The notes beneath the pieces were generated by a model, which saw only the letters and a program-made list of their open reading frames with translations, did no database searches and was not told the origin of the DNA. The translations under genes were made by a program, and so were the position numbers. A stretch of 64,000 nt of DNA, taken from the NCBI RefSeq assembly GCF_907165205.1, contig NC_058190.1, positions 3,852,001 through 3,916,000 on the forward strand. Direction: 5' to 3'. The stretch comes from Coccinella septempunctata. Its lineage: Eukaryota; Arthropoda; Insecta; Coleoptera; Coccinellidae. Numbering within the stretch: the first letter of the stretch is position 1; every line of letters begins with the position of its first letter. This document shows, one piece after another, positions 23,901-32,200 of the stretch.

Positions 23901-23935
23901 AATAATGTTGTTTTTTCCAGGCTAGGACTCAGTGA
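5920..23935 (+). CDS. Membrane dipeptidase-like protein (M19) with degraded zinc site; spliced
   Basis: Exons in consistent phase: 5920-6005 (5' end uncertain; in-frame ATG at 5945), 9629-9758, 12175-12337, 15708-15834, 17564-17708, 17770-17824, 19626-19802, 19968-20052, 21260-21335, 23564-23708, 23921-23935 (stop). All junctions are GT..AG and together give about 400 residues, close to vertebrate DPEP1 (about 410). Exon 2 encodes an N-terminal membrane anchor (FGGIGVFILILGVMLAVYLI), giving type II topology rather than the family's C-terminal GPI anchor. Family landmarks align: FWVARSGCD, EMNRLGMMID, IGGNYDS, NWTADNLDKLAG. The two disulfide cysteines (SGCDN, GSGCN) are kept and there are many N-glycosylation sequons. 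However, residues aligned with DPEP1 zinc ligands His20, Asp22, Glu125, His198 and His219 are Arg, Asn, Asp, Gly and Asn. Family assignment is firm; loss of peptidase activity is inferred. Confidence 0.85.
6408..9320. mobile_element. Mariner-type transposon with ~690-bp inverted repeats
   Basis: Left arm 6410-7100 and right arm about 8632-9319 are near-identical inverted copies starting CAGGGTCTTTCACGAGGAAC. The middle carries a broken DD41D mariner-family transposase on the minus strand. Such long terminal repeats are unusual for mariner elements. It sits in the dipeptidase intron between exons 5920-6005 and 9629-9758. Confidence 0.85.
7327..8328 (-). pseudogene. DD41D mariner-family transposase, frameshifted
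   Basis: Reading from an ATG at 8328, the N-terminus (NEDYLNLILLHGECNK, then IRLFIERFPDQR) is the helix-turn-helix start typical of insect mariner transposases. It is interrupted near 8190 and continues in the next frame (8194-7691) with LAYFRVNPQNSLKDAE, a second helix region (QSSIWRILKKH), and the first catalytic Asp in CIIWTDESKF. After another frame change near 7690 comes the second Asp in QDGAPPHNSL and, 41 residues later, the third Asp in WPPRSPDLTSLDYYVWG. The DD41D spacing points to that branch of the mariner group. At least two frameshifts make it inactive. Confidence 0.8.
10106..10840. mobile_element. Foldback element nested in 10004-11210
   Basis: Arms run from ATTCAAAGATAGGTTGGTG on the left to CACCAACCAATCTTTGAAT on the right, including the block GTTCGCCGACGTTTCGGAAG and its complement, and continue almost to the centre near 10575 (GAACGTATAAGAGGAATA and complement). 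The left arm alone carries a further insertion (about 10222-10440). Confidence 0.8.
10222..10440. mobile_element. Small MITE inside one foldback arm
   Basis: GCCTGTTTGCAACAGCCGAG on the left pairs with the complement of CTCTGTTGCAAACGGGC on the right, and GGCTTTAA is repeated at both borders of this core (about 10241-10248 and 10430-10437). The opposite foldback arm near 10715-10735 lacks the insert, so it serves as an empty site. Confidence 0.65.
11291..11899. mobile_element. MITE family A copy (TACAGGGTGAGTCTTTGACTCG family)
   Basis: The left end reads AGGGTGAGTTTTTGACTCG then TACAAATATTTTAACAGTAG; the right end is the complement of the same, finishing CCCCTGTATA. Between the ends are the AAAGAAACACTTTTTTCC and CATCTGTGGATTTTT blocks shared with copies near 26400-31255, 38310-38778 and 49051-55075. 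No gene. The intron stretch 11900-12174 contains nothing further apart from a short hairpin near 12030-12075. Confidence 0.7.
12550..13790. repeat. GC-rich block, possible solo LTR or other retroelement remnant
   Basis: The block is clearly GC-richer than its surroundings and lies in the dipeptidase intron. A TATAAAA lies near 12648. A span beginning TGTAAAC (12588) and ending GTTACA (about 13786) would suit an LTR, but I see no matching target duplication. The 226-codon open frame at 12682-13362 looks low-complexity and is crossed by the tandem repeat below, so I do not call it a gene. Confidence 0.35.
13074..13390. repeat. ~107-bp tandem repeat, three copies
   Basis: The motif GAAGCACCCCGCTGGCGT followed by GGATATTCAGGGGGTG recurs around 13122, 13229 and 13338 with a spacing near 107 bp. 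The third copy has diverged in its first half. Confidence 0.75.
14455..15199 (+). repeat. Non-LTR retrotransposon 3' end with tandem internal units
   Basis: The phrase AGCTGACCCGGCAAACGTTG begins units at about 14455, 14626 and 14852. The last unit ends with AATCGGTCAAGCCGTTTCGG and then CACGAGAATTTTATATATTA, which I recognise as a widespread insect LINE (RTE-type) 3' terminus. Two upstream units lack this tail and end in the GGTGGACTACCCCTAACATT block, so the region is a 3' end with duplicated internal segments. No ORF. Confidence 0.5.
15230..15440. repeat. Repeat family B fragment
   Basis: Segments such as ACCCCTCATCCCTATTCGAA, CCTCGTTAGAGGGTTGAAG and GGAAAATCGAGGTG match, in reverse orientation, the stretch at about 34930-35100. 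The right end GGACCACCCTGTGAGTA resembles an element terminus. Confidence 0.5.
16333..17494. mobile_element. MITE family A copy, long form
   Basis: It begins TACAGGGTGAGTCTTTGACT and ends AGTCAAAGACTCACCCTGTA-type sequence (complement, TACGACTCAAAGACTCACCC). The interior block from about 16500 to 17290 (including GGACAATGAATGGTTCAGTA) occurs again at about 45062-45850. Located in the dipeptidase intron between 15834 and 17564; the intron part 15835-16332 holds nothing I can name. Confidence 0.8.
17860..19382 (-). mobile_element. Tc1-family transposon
   Basis: Terminal inverted repeats: GCGCAAAAAAATTAATGCAC at the left (from about 17865) and the complement of GTGCGTTAATTTTTTTGCGC at the right (to about 19378), with partial similarity continuing inward. 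TA flanks the right end. The element is about 1.5 kb, the usual Tc1 size, and lies antisense within a dipeptidase intron (17825-19625). Confidence 0.85.
18073..19107 (-). pseudogene. Tc1-type DD34E transposase with one nonsense codon
   Basis: From the ATG at 19107 the protein begins MQRVTRNLTQEECAKAV and shows a helix-turn-helix (WTYTRIAERFGVSHTSVSRM), a GRP-type linker (RPGQGRPQ), a second HTH (VQISTQTIRNRLREYELRP), then the DDE core: FTDESRF, FMDDNARPH and SPDLNPIEQVWD. The spacing from the second Asp to the Glu is 34 residues, giving DD34E. A single in-frame TGA lies between the first HTH and the GRP linker (about 18949-18951); downstream of it the frame is open for more than 280 codons. 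Total length (about 345 codons) is normal for the family. This looks like a recently dead copy. Confidence 0.9.
20097..21000. mobile_element. Foldback (ACCAGGTGGCCCACC ends) with an inner foldback
   Basis: The outer arms start TACCAGGTGGCCCACC and end GAGCCACCCGGTATA, with matching interior (CAATTTAAAATTATTGTCA and complement). An inner element, about 20219-20896, starts TACAGGATGTTCG and ends CGAAGACCCTGTA and sits at the symmetry axis. The frames inside are by-products of inverted repeats. Located in the dipeptidase intron after exon 19968-20052. Confidence 0.75.
21336..22380. other. Intron without recognisable features
   Basis: This part of the dipeptidase intron between exons 21260-21335 and 23564-23708 is AT-rich. 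A short family A piece (TTGACCTCAAGAAACTACTG) lies near 22055, and a small hairpin (CCACAGCC ... GGCTGTGA) at 22330-22370. Nothing else is supported. Confidence 0.6.
22382..22882. mobile_element. Foldback element
   Basis: GTACAATCGCTTTAATATGA on the left pairs with the complement of TCATATTAACGCGATTGTAC on the right; TTCATATTACAG also recurs near both inner edges. It directly abuts the next foldback, so their boundary is uncertain by a few bases. Confidence 0.65.
22883..23432. mobile_element. Foldback element (TACAGGCGGGGTGATTC end)
   Basis: Left arm 22883-23016 and right arm about 23295-23432 are inverted copies (for example CAAAATATGGCGATAGGACC and its complement). The right end reads GAATCACCCTGTATA. 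No coding content. Confidence 0.85.
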
Positions 23936-24436
23936 CTCAAGAAAGGCTGCAATCAGTGAGGAGTAAAACTCTGAAACTTCGACTATTTTTAATCTTATTT
24001 TTAAAACTGTAAAATGTTTGTTGTTGAATTTCAATGTGTTCAAAGAAATTTTAAGGAGATTGAAAATTTTAAAGATGTATTATACATTATTTATTGGATT
24101 TTTTATAACTTTTATTGCGTTGAAATAAAATATATCTACATATAGTTTCAGCAGTTGAAAATATTGATATACGGTGGAGAATGAAGGACCAAATTGCCTA
24201 TACTGCCTCGGAATAATATGTTGAGTTGAATCTTGACATTCCTCGAAATTTTCCCAAAAATTGTTTCTCATAAAAGTTGCTTCTGCGATAGAAGTTGCAC
24301 ACAGTCGAAAGCGATTCTTGCAGCAATAAAACATTACAAAGAATTCTCAACTTCTTTTGAAATGAATAGGACCTTTAAAAGGTACCCTATCTATGTAGTT
24401 CAACCATTTTACATTTGATGTTTTTTTAAAAACAAA
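23936..24436 (+). other. Probable 3' UTR of the dipeptidase-like gene, then spacer
   Basis: After the inferred stop at 23933-23935 an AATAAA occurs near 24125, a plausible polyadenylation signal. The rest up to the foldback at 24437 shows nothing recognisable. Confidence 0.4.
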
Positions 24437-25778
24437 AAATACAAAACTTGCTGTAATCGATTGAACTTTTATTTTTTACATCCCACATTAATACAGGATG
24501 TCCGTTTTTTCCCTGTTGGTATCAACTTTCTTATTTTGATTGGAAACTCTATATATTATTGATTTTTTTAATTCCTTGTTAAATTTTAAGGTAACTTTGG
24601 TTTAACAACCATAGTCCCTATATAGCACCGATTCTGAGATATTCGACTTTTTCTTAAAATTTTGACAGCTGTGGGTGCTCACTAAAATAGAAAATACTAG
24701 TTTTCTAATGAATGTATAAAAATCCAATTTTGCCCAGTTCTTATCAACATATTGGATCATACGTTACATTTCTATTTTCAGCAATCTGATATACAGGGTC
24801 TTCAAAAATTGAAGTTAAAAATTCAAATAGATGAAGTTCAATGAAAATTTTTTCGAATGGCAACCTATATTTTTTTCCTGTTCATCATGTAGAGCAGGTT
24901 AAAATGAGAAAAAATGTCTTCAAACTTTTTCTGTAAAGTGAATAGTTTCAGAAATATGGACGAAAAAGTGCATTTTCCCGTAAGAACCAAGGATAATTAT
25001 TAATTAGTGTTGCTGCTATATAGTTGGCTTTGATTTTTTTGATAAATTTAATTAACTTGATTGACTGATGAAAGACAAAAAGACTCTTTTACTCAGTACT
25101 CGCAGATACATTTCTCTTAAAATAATCAAGTAGTTGTCTGACAACACAAAAGAAAACTCGAAAATACACAATTAGATAAGTGGTAGCTATAGTTACCATA
25201 TTCTATCAGATTTATCAATCAATTATCGTTGGTTCTTACGGGAAAATGCACTTTTTCGTCCATGTTTCTGAAACTATTCACTTCACAGAAGAAGTTTAAA
25301 TACATTTTTTGCTCATTTTAACCTGCTCTTCATGATGAACAACAAAAAAATATAGGTTGTCATTTGAAAAAATTAAGTTTCGATTGAATTTCTATTTGAA
25401 TTTTTTACTTTAATTTTTGAAGACCCTGTATATCAGATTGCTAAAAATAGAGATGTAACGTATGACTCAATATGTTGACAAGAGCTGAACAAAATTTGGT
25501 TTTTAAACCTTCATTAGAAAACTAATGTCAGCTCTTTTAGTGAGCACCTACAGCTATCAAAATTTTAGGAAAAAATCGAATATCTCAGAATCGGTGCTAT
25601 ATGGGACCATGGTTTTCATAACGAAGTTACCTTGATAATTCAAAAATGCAATAATATACAGGGTGTTCCATTTAAAATAACAAAGTTGATACGAACAGGG
25701 AAAAAACGGAGCACCCTGTATTAAGGTGGGTTAAAAAAAATAAAAGTTCAATCGATTACAGACAAGTTTTGTATTGAA
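24437..25778. mobile_element. Long foldback element
   Basis: An outer pair (TGTAATCGATTGAACTTTTA near 24450 and its complement near 25750) encloses a TACAGGATGTCCG-ended foldback (24492-25721). The arms continue about 500 bp inward with good identity (for example GGAAAATGCACTTTTTCGTC), leaving a spacer of about 200 bp around 25010-25215. No gene. Confidence 0.85.
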
Positions 25779-26155
25779 CTTTTCCTTCTAGATGCTTTAG
25801 TTTCCACAATAAGGTATAGGGACACTTTAACTCGGACTGCCTGTACAGTATGTTTCACGTAAGCGAGTCAGTTAACGTTGTGTATCTTTCATTGAGCAAT
25901 ATTAAAAAGTGCACCCATCAGAAAACTGATAAGTTTTGGAAAAAACATTTAATTTCGGTTATTAAAATGGCGTATTTTGGTTCAGACACCTTGTGTCTGA
26001 ATAGAAATATATAGCACAGATTCTTACGGTTCGTTTTGTCGCAACATACTTGATGATAAGTGCAACCGAAAAATGGAGGAAAATTTCAGTTCTTACAAAA
26101 TATCTCAGCTTAGCCACAAGAGATAACTAACTTGCACAAGTACGGCTCTCAAAAA

Positions 26156-26195
26156 GTTATATAAATGAAATGAGTGACGGATGTTCATACAGTTT
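26156..26195 (+). promoter_or_regulatory. Candidate TATA core promoter of the acidic-peptide precursor
   Basis: TATATAA lies at about 26158-26164, and an insect-initiator-like TCATACAGTT lies roughly 25-30 bp downstream at 26184. The first ATG of the precursor follows at 26213, leaving a short 5' UTR. Confidence 0.5.
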
Positions 26196-26212
26196 CCTCA
26201 AAATCATTCAAA

Positions 26213-29200
26213 ATGAAAAAGTTCGTTATCAGTCTTGTGTTGTGCGCTCTACTTTGTGGAGTATTGGGTAAGTAGAATAATTTCAAACATCCAAGCAACT
26301 TTCGCACTGTAAGGACATGCAAAATTATTATTATACAGTGTTTTATATTGATTGATTCTATGCAAAGGGTGGGCAAAATTCGATGTTTTAAATATACGAT
26401 ATTTATGATAAAAAGATATAGCCATTTTAAGTTTTTTATAATAAGTTGTGCCCCCTAGATAAACAAAATGCCCTTCAGAATAATTAGCTATACCTGTGAC
26501 ACTACAGATCTGTGGCTTTTTAATCAGAGTTGTATTCAGACAAAGTACCCAATTTTCCGAATATCACAGATATTTTTAATTTTTGAACATTCCCAAACAA
26601 CACACACACATCTTTAAAACATTTTATAGACCATAGCTCATAGACTTTTAGATGATCTATAAAACATCAGAAAGTATCGAACCTTTAACCTAGATTCGAC
26701 GGAAAAATGTCCGCGAGATTTACGTTGAAAAGTATCACTTCTTTAGACGTCTATTCGACGTAATTCTAATTATCTCTATAACAAGTACGATTTCTGATAT
26801 TCTCGAGATTATCCTGATTTGGTATTTTGTTTGATATATAATAGACGTTTGAGGATGTACTTTATTAAAATCATTCGATATCGTTTATATATCATTAGAT
26901 TTTTGACATTTTTCTTCGATCAACAATCTGATAATATATAGATGATCTGAAAAACATGGCCATCAGGACATCTAAATCATGTAGCACCAAAGATCTTCTT
27001 TAGACTTTGGAGCATTGTCTTTATCGTTGAAGAAATCGGATGTCTATTAGAGGAAAGATTATTTATTGAAAAAGATGGTGTTGGTATTCACCTATTTTAG
27101 ATGATCAAAGATGAACGTTTGTTAGATATTTCTAGAATGACCTTGTATTGTATTTACAGTTTTTGTCCTCTAATTGTTGTCAACTTTGGAATTATATTAG
27201 GATAATTTAAAAAACGTGATATTAATGACCTCTTAACTAGACATATTTATTTCACAAGATATGTTTCGAAGAAGGGTCCATGTGAAAGAAAATGGACGTT
27301 CCATAGATTCAAGATCCACATCTTCGAATCATATCCATAAAATCTGACCACTTGAAAATCTACAGATTAGTGATGGGCGAGTTCATATTTATACGGAATG
27401 GTTGACAGTTCGTATGGGAGTTGGAAGAGAAAAAACAGGTTCTGATGAATAAATATATTTATAATAAAAAAAAAACAAAAATAAATATAATTCAAAAACA
27501 TAACACAAATTCATAAAATTGGAAAAAACATAATATAAATAGATGAGATTATTGTCTATTTGTTTTTATTCCTCTCATATTCGTACCGTTGATTGGCTAG
27601 TCTTAACCAGTCTTGAATGGCCCGTTTTATGACAGCATCATTTAAGTCTGCTGGCGTTTCACTTTCGAAGAGAACATATACAGCCTCTGGAAGCAACATA
27701 AATTACAAATGGCTAAATGTTTTTTGATTGAATATCAATTACAAGTTGAGAAAATATGCAAAAAAATATTCTTTTGAAGAAAAGGAAGCGACGAACCAAA
27801 ACCTGGAGATACAAATTATAAATCAATAGGATTCAATTTCCGTACTCTTTAGATACCCTGAGAATTTTTTAGAAATAAAAAACGCTGCTCTAATGAACTC
27901 CTATGGATTAATTGATACAGAATTTTCAATTCGAACATCGAAATACGAAAAAACATTCGAATTCTTAAATGATCAAAAAAACATCCAAACATTTCCTCGA
28001 AGATTTCAAACTCCGTATATTCAATTATTCGTCGAATTTCAGATTGAATCCTGTTTTGTTAGTACTTATAATAAGGGTCACATTATTCAGCAAGAGTTTC
28101 CTGAGTGAAGTGATTCAAAATTCACTTCTGAATCGATGTCTAGAAGATGTCTATCAATAGACTTTTTCAGATAACCGTCTTCACCAAGTAAATTTTACAT
28201 AGAAATAGAAAACGCTGCTGTATAATGAACTCCTATGGATTAATTGATACAGAATTTTCAATTCGAACATCGAAATACGAAAAAACATTCGAATTCTTAA
28301 ATGATCTAAAAAACATCTAAACATTTACTCGAAGATTTCAAACTCCGTATATTCAATTATTCGTCAAATTTCAGATTGAATCCTGTTTTGTTAGTACTTA
28401 TAATAAGGGTTACATTATTCAGCAAGAGTTTCCTGAGTGAAGTGATTCAAAATTCACTTCCGAATCGATGTCTAGAAGATGTCTATCAATAGACTTTTTC
28501 AGATAACCGTCTTCACCAAGTAAATTTTACATAGAAATAGAAAACGCTGCTGTATAATGAACTCCTATGGATTAATTGATACAAAACTTTCAATTCGAAC
28601 ATCGAAATACGAAAAAACATCGTAATTCTTAAATGATCTAAAAAACATCTAAACATTTCCTCGAAGATTTCAAACTCCGTATATTCAATTATTCGTCAAA
28701 TTTCAGATTGAATCCTGTTTTGTTAGTACTTATAATAAGGGTTACATTATTCAGCAAGAGTTTCCTGAGTGAAGTGATTCAAAATTCACTTCCGAATCGA
28801 TGTCTAGAAGATGTCTATCAATAGACTTTTTCAGATAACCGTCTTCACCAAGTAAATTTTACATAGAAATAGAAAACTCTGCTGTATAATGAACTCCTAT
28901 GGATTAAATGATACAAAATTTTCAATTCGAACATCGAAATACGAAAAAATATTCGAATTCCTAAATGATCTAAAAAACATCTAAACATTTCCTCGAAGAT
29001 TTCAAACTCTGTATATTCGATTATTCGTCAAATTTCCGATTGATATTCCTCAGAGGACCGCATTTTAGATAAAATATATACCATTAATAGTACCTATCTA
29101 ACAAAATAGTATTGACTTGTCAATGGTTATCTAAAGAATATCATTTAATAGACTTTATTAGACGATTGATCTATGAAAGATATTTCTATTTTAAATCTAC

Positions 29201-32200
29201 CTATATTTCAATTTATTGTAGCCAAAAATTCAGGTAAGTATTTGAAAACGATAACTGGATATCATTTCTACAGAGAGCACAAATCCAAACTAATACCAAT
29301 AATACCATATCGAAGTAAATAGTATTATCCTATGTTCAAGCAATTTGATTAATGTGTGAAGGGATTACCTGCTGTAACTACCCTAAGTAGAAATTGCACT
29401 CACCTTGTTCAATTATTACAGCACAAATCACTAATCAAAAAACGAACACAATCACTAGCCGACTTGACCTTTTTACAAAGAAGGGTTGTATACTAACGGA
29501 AATGTTGAATGTTCAAGTTCAAATGGCTATGCACTATGAAATTTAACTCTATTGGCCCATGGCCGGTTCGCGACTTCTTGCGAATTGCGATAAGAGTTCG
29601 CCACCAAGCGATCCAACCCGATCGTAGTTCATGTCTAGTCCTTCTCATCGCATATCTCTCGATCCAACCAAACACCTATTTTCTGCAAACTCGGAAAAGA
29701 TCCTTTTTCCTCAAGAGTATCTTGGGTTAATCAATAATTTCGTTCGAAATTCATATTTAACATATTCAATTTAGCAGTCAATCATTCTTCACCATTATTG
29801 TTTTTGAAATAGGTATCAATATTCATACTCAATTTTCGATTTATATTATAAAAATTGTCCAATCAGTTTTATCATATGAAAATTTTCACGAATTTCAATA
29901 TCCTGATACTAAGTCTCCTAGAAAAACATCCCCATCAGTAAGAATACGAATACTTACATGTGCTTTTTAACATTGATACTCAGATGATAAAACACAATAT
30001 GAATTTGAAAAATACACTAGGAAGATGTTGATTAGTCCAAAATTTTTTGACTATCGTAAAAATATGGTTTATGAATAATTAATTTCGGAAGTCACTTCAA
30101 TAGATGACATTGACTTCTCATTATTATTTGGAACACTTAGAATCGTGAAGTTTAAAGACGATCTAGCAATGACAAATCTAGAAGAAATTTATTTGTTCAC
30201 TGTTTTTCGACCATTTTACTTAGATGTTTTATATATGTAATCTAGGCGTCTAAACAAAGTCAGATATTGATGTGTCATATCGATATAGTAAATGATATCT
30301 ATTTCCCGTCTGAAAATTAATTTCATCATGATTATAAAATTAAGATATCCAATAAACGTTTTTTCAATATATGATCTTCCTTGAAGATATTAATCGACAT
30401 ATTTGGTACAATTTGAATTCTAATGTTCATAGACGATACAAAATGATATATCTGAAAGATATTCATCTGGTCACTGGTTTTCGACCATTTTAGTAAGATA
30501 TTCTCTATATGTAATCTAGATGTCTTAATAAAGTCAGATATTGATGTCTAATATTGGTATGATATATCATATCTATTAGTTGTCTGCCCAGTGATTCTTT
30601 CGCGATTAATACAATTAGATATAAGATAAACGTTTTTCAGATGTATATTTGGAAACTAATCTATTTTCAGATATCTTGCGGACATAAGAATTTTGCCAGG
30701 CATAAGACTAGACATCTAAAAGATATTTCAAAAACATCATTCATAGAAAACGTCTTATTTAGATAATCTAATTTTGATCATAATTCAGAGCAAGATCATT
30801 TTAGATCCCTTTTGACATAAATGAGATGTCATTTAGACGGAAGTGTGTTGTTTGGGTTAAAAAACGGCGCATTATACGAGAAAATATGATGAATACTTTT
30901 ATTTTAGAAAATATTCATTAGATAGCGTTCAACTCAGTTTCAAAAGTTGGGTTTTTTGAATTTTTGATATTTTTATGGTAGGTACAAAATGGTTATAATG
31001 AGAAAACTGGAAGACGTGGGTGATATCTTGTGTTCGAAAAAGTTTCATCAAATGAATGAGAAAATATATTCCGAAATCATTTAGTTCGATAAAACCATCT
31101 GTGAGAATTAAAAGTTAATTTTTTTATGGTTTTTCAACAGTATTTTAAACTGATTCGATTCGGCAAAATGGTAAAGGAAAAAAGTGCTTCTTTTGAAATC
31201 AAAAATCTACTGTTGAAAAATTGTACAAGTCAATGACTCACTCTGTATAATATAGGTACCTAAGTCGTATCCCGAATAGTTCTTTGAATAGAAAAAAGTG
31301 AAAAATTAGTTCAGTAGAGTTTTCCATTTAAAAAAATAAAAAGAAGACGAGAGATTTTGGAACATCCTATATATCACAAACCGAGTTATTTCTTCATGAA
31401 ACTCATCCTCGGGATCATAGTGACCTATTTGCAAAATTTTAGCCTCCTTAAATATACTAACTGACAAAGAAACTGCAACTCCCAGAAGGAAAGCTGTTTA
31501 AATTATAATTTTTGTATTGTAAAACATAGATAGTATAGCAAGGAGTAAATGATTAAAATTTTGAGAAAAAAATCGTGAACGTTTTTTCATGTGAACATTC
31601 TTGTTACTTAAATATTGTAGTCGTTTTTTGAAAATTTATTAAATTTTACATCAAACCAGCTGTTAGGGGAGATCCAAAGACGTCCAAAGTCGATGTTTAG
31701 TTGTTGTTAAAATGCCTTGAGCACGTATACGCGGATTTTATCGCCTTATTTGATTTCGTCCTTTCTCTATGCAAATGTCGAATGAAATATAGGATGTTCC
31801 ATTCAAAAAAACGTACTTTTTATTGCCACTCTGTACACGAATGAGTTACTTAGGCTTATATTGTATCACTGAAGACTTATTTATCCCAGAACAACTTTTA
31901 TGTGATAATTTTTCGGATAGCTCCCATATAGTTTCGCATATAGGGTATAGGATATAGGATCTCTTTCTGCGGGTAACCCTGTACATATTCGGAAAGTTGT
32001 CAAACTAATTGGAGATTTTTTCTTTCAGGAAGATATAATTCAGAAGACCTCCGTATCAGGTAAGCTCTATTTTAATCAAATAATAGTAAGCAGTCCTAAA
32101 ATTCCACAACCTTTGAGTTGGGATGGCGGTTCTCAGAAAATAATCCCTAAAGCTGAAAAAGCAAGCCTTTCGATAATGTGCTCGAAATAATAAGGATATT

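Larger units (their letters stand above)
26592..30856. mobile_element. 4.27-kb element with CCCAAACAACACAC termini, satellite-bearing
   Basis: The left end CCCAAACAACACAC (26592-26605) is the exact complement of the right end GTGTGTTGTTTGGG (30843-30856). TT flanks both sides. It interrupts a family A copy. The interior is AT-rich with recurring AGATGATCT/AGATGTCT-like words, the 332-bp satellite block, a diverged direct duplication at about 30190-30660, and one short candidate exon on the minus strand. No transposase is visible, so it is probably non-autonomous; I cannot assign a superfamily. Confidence 0.7.
26400..31255. mobile_element. MITE family A copy split by a 4.3-kb element
   Basis: The left part (26400-26591) has the AAAAAGATATAGCCATTTTAAG and CATCTGTGGCTTTTTAATCA blocks; the right part (30857-31255) continues with AACGGCGCATTATACGAGAA and ends AGTCAATGACTCACTCTGTA. 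The same junction sequence is uninterrupted at 54890-54960. A 27-bp fragment just before (26366-26392) matches the end of the 39170 foldback. Confidence 0.75.

Noticed and set aside
27873..29042. Regular repeats considered as a CRISPR-like array
   Set aside because: Units are 332 bp with no spacers and the genome is animal; this is a tandem satellite.
29493..29675. Arg-rich 60-codon frame, and a possible pol III B-box (GGTTCGCGACTTC)
   Set aside because: No cloverleaf, A-box or SINE tail could be found, and the frame has no recognisable motif.
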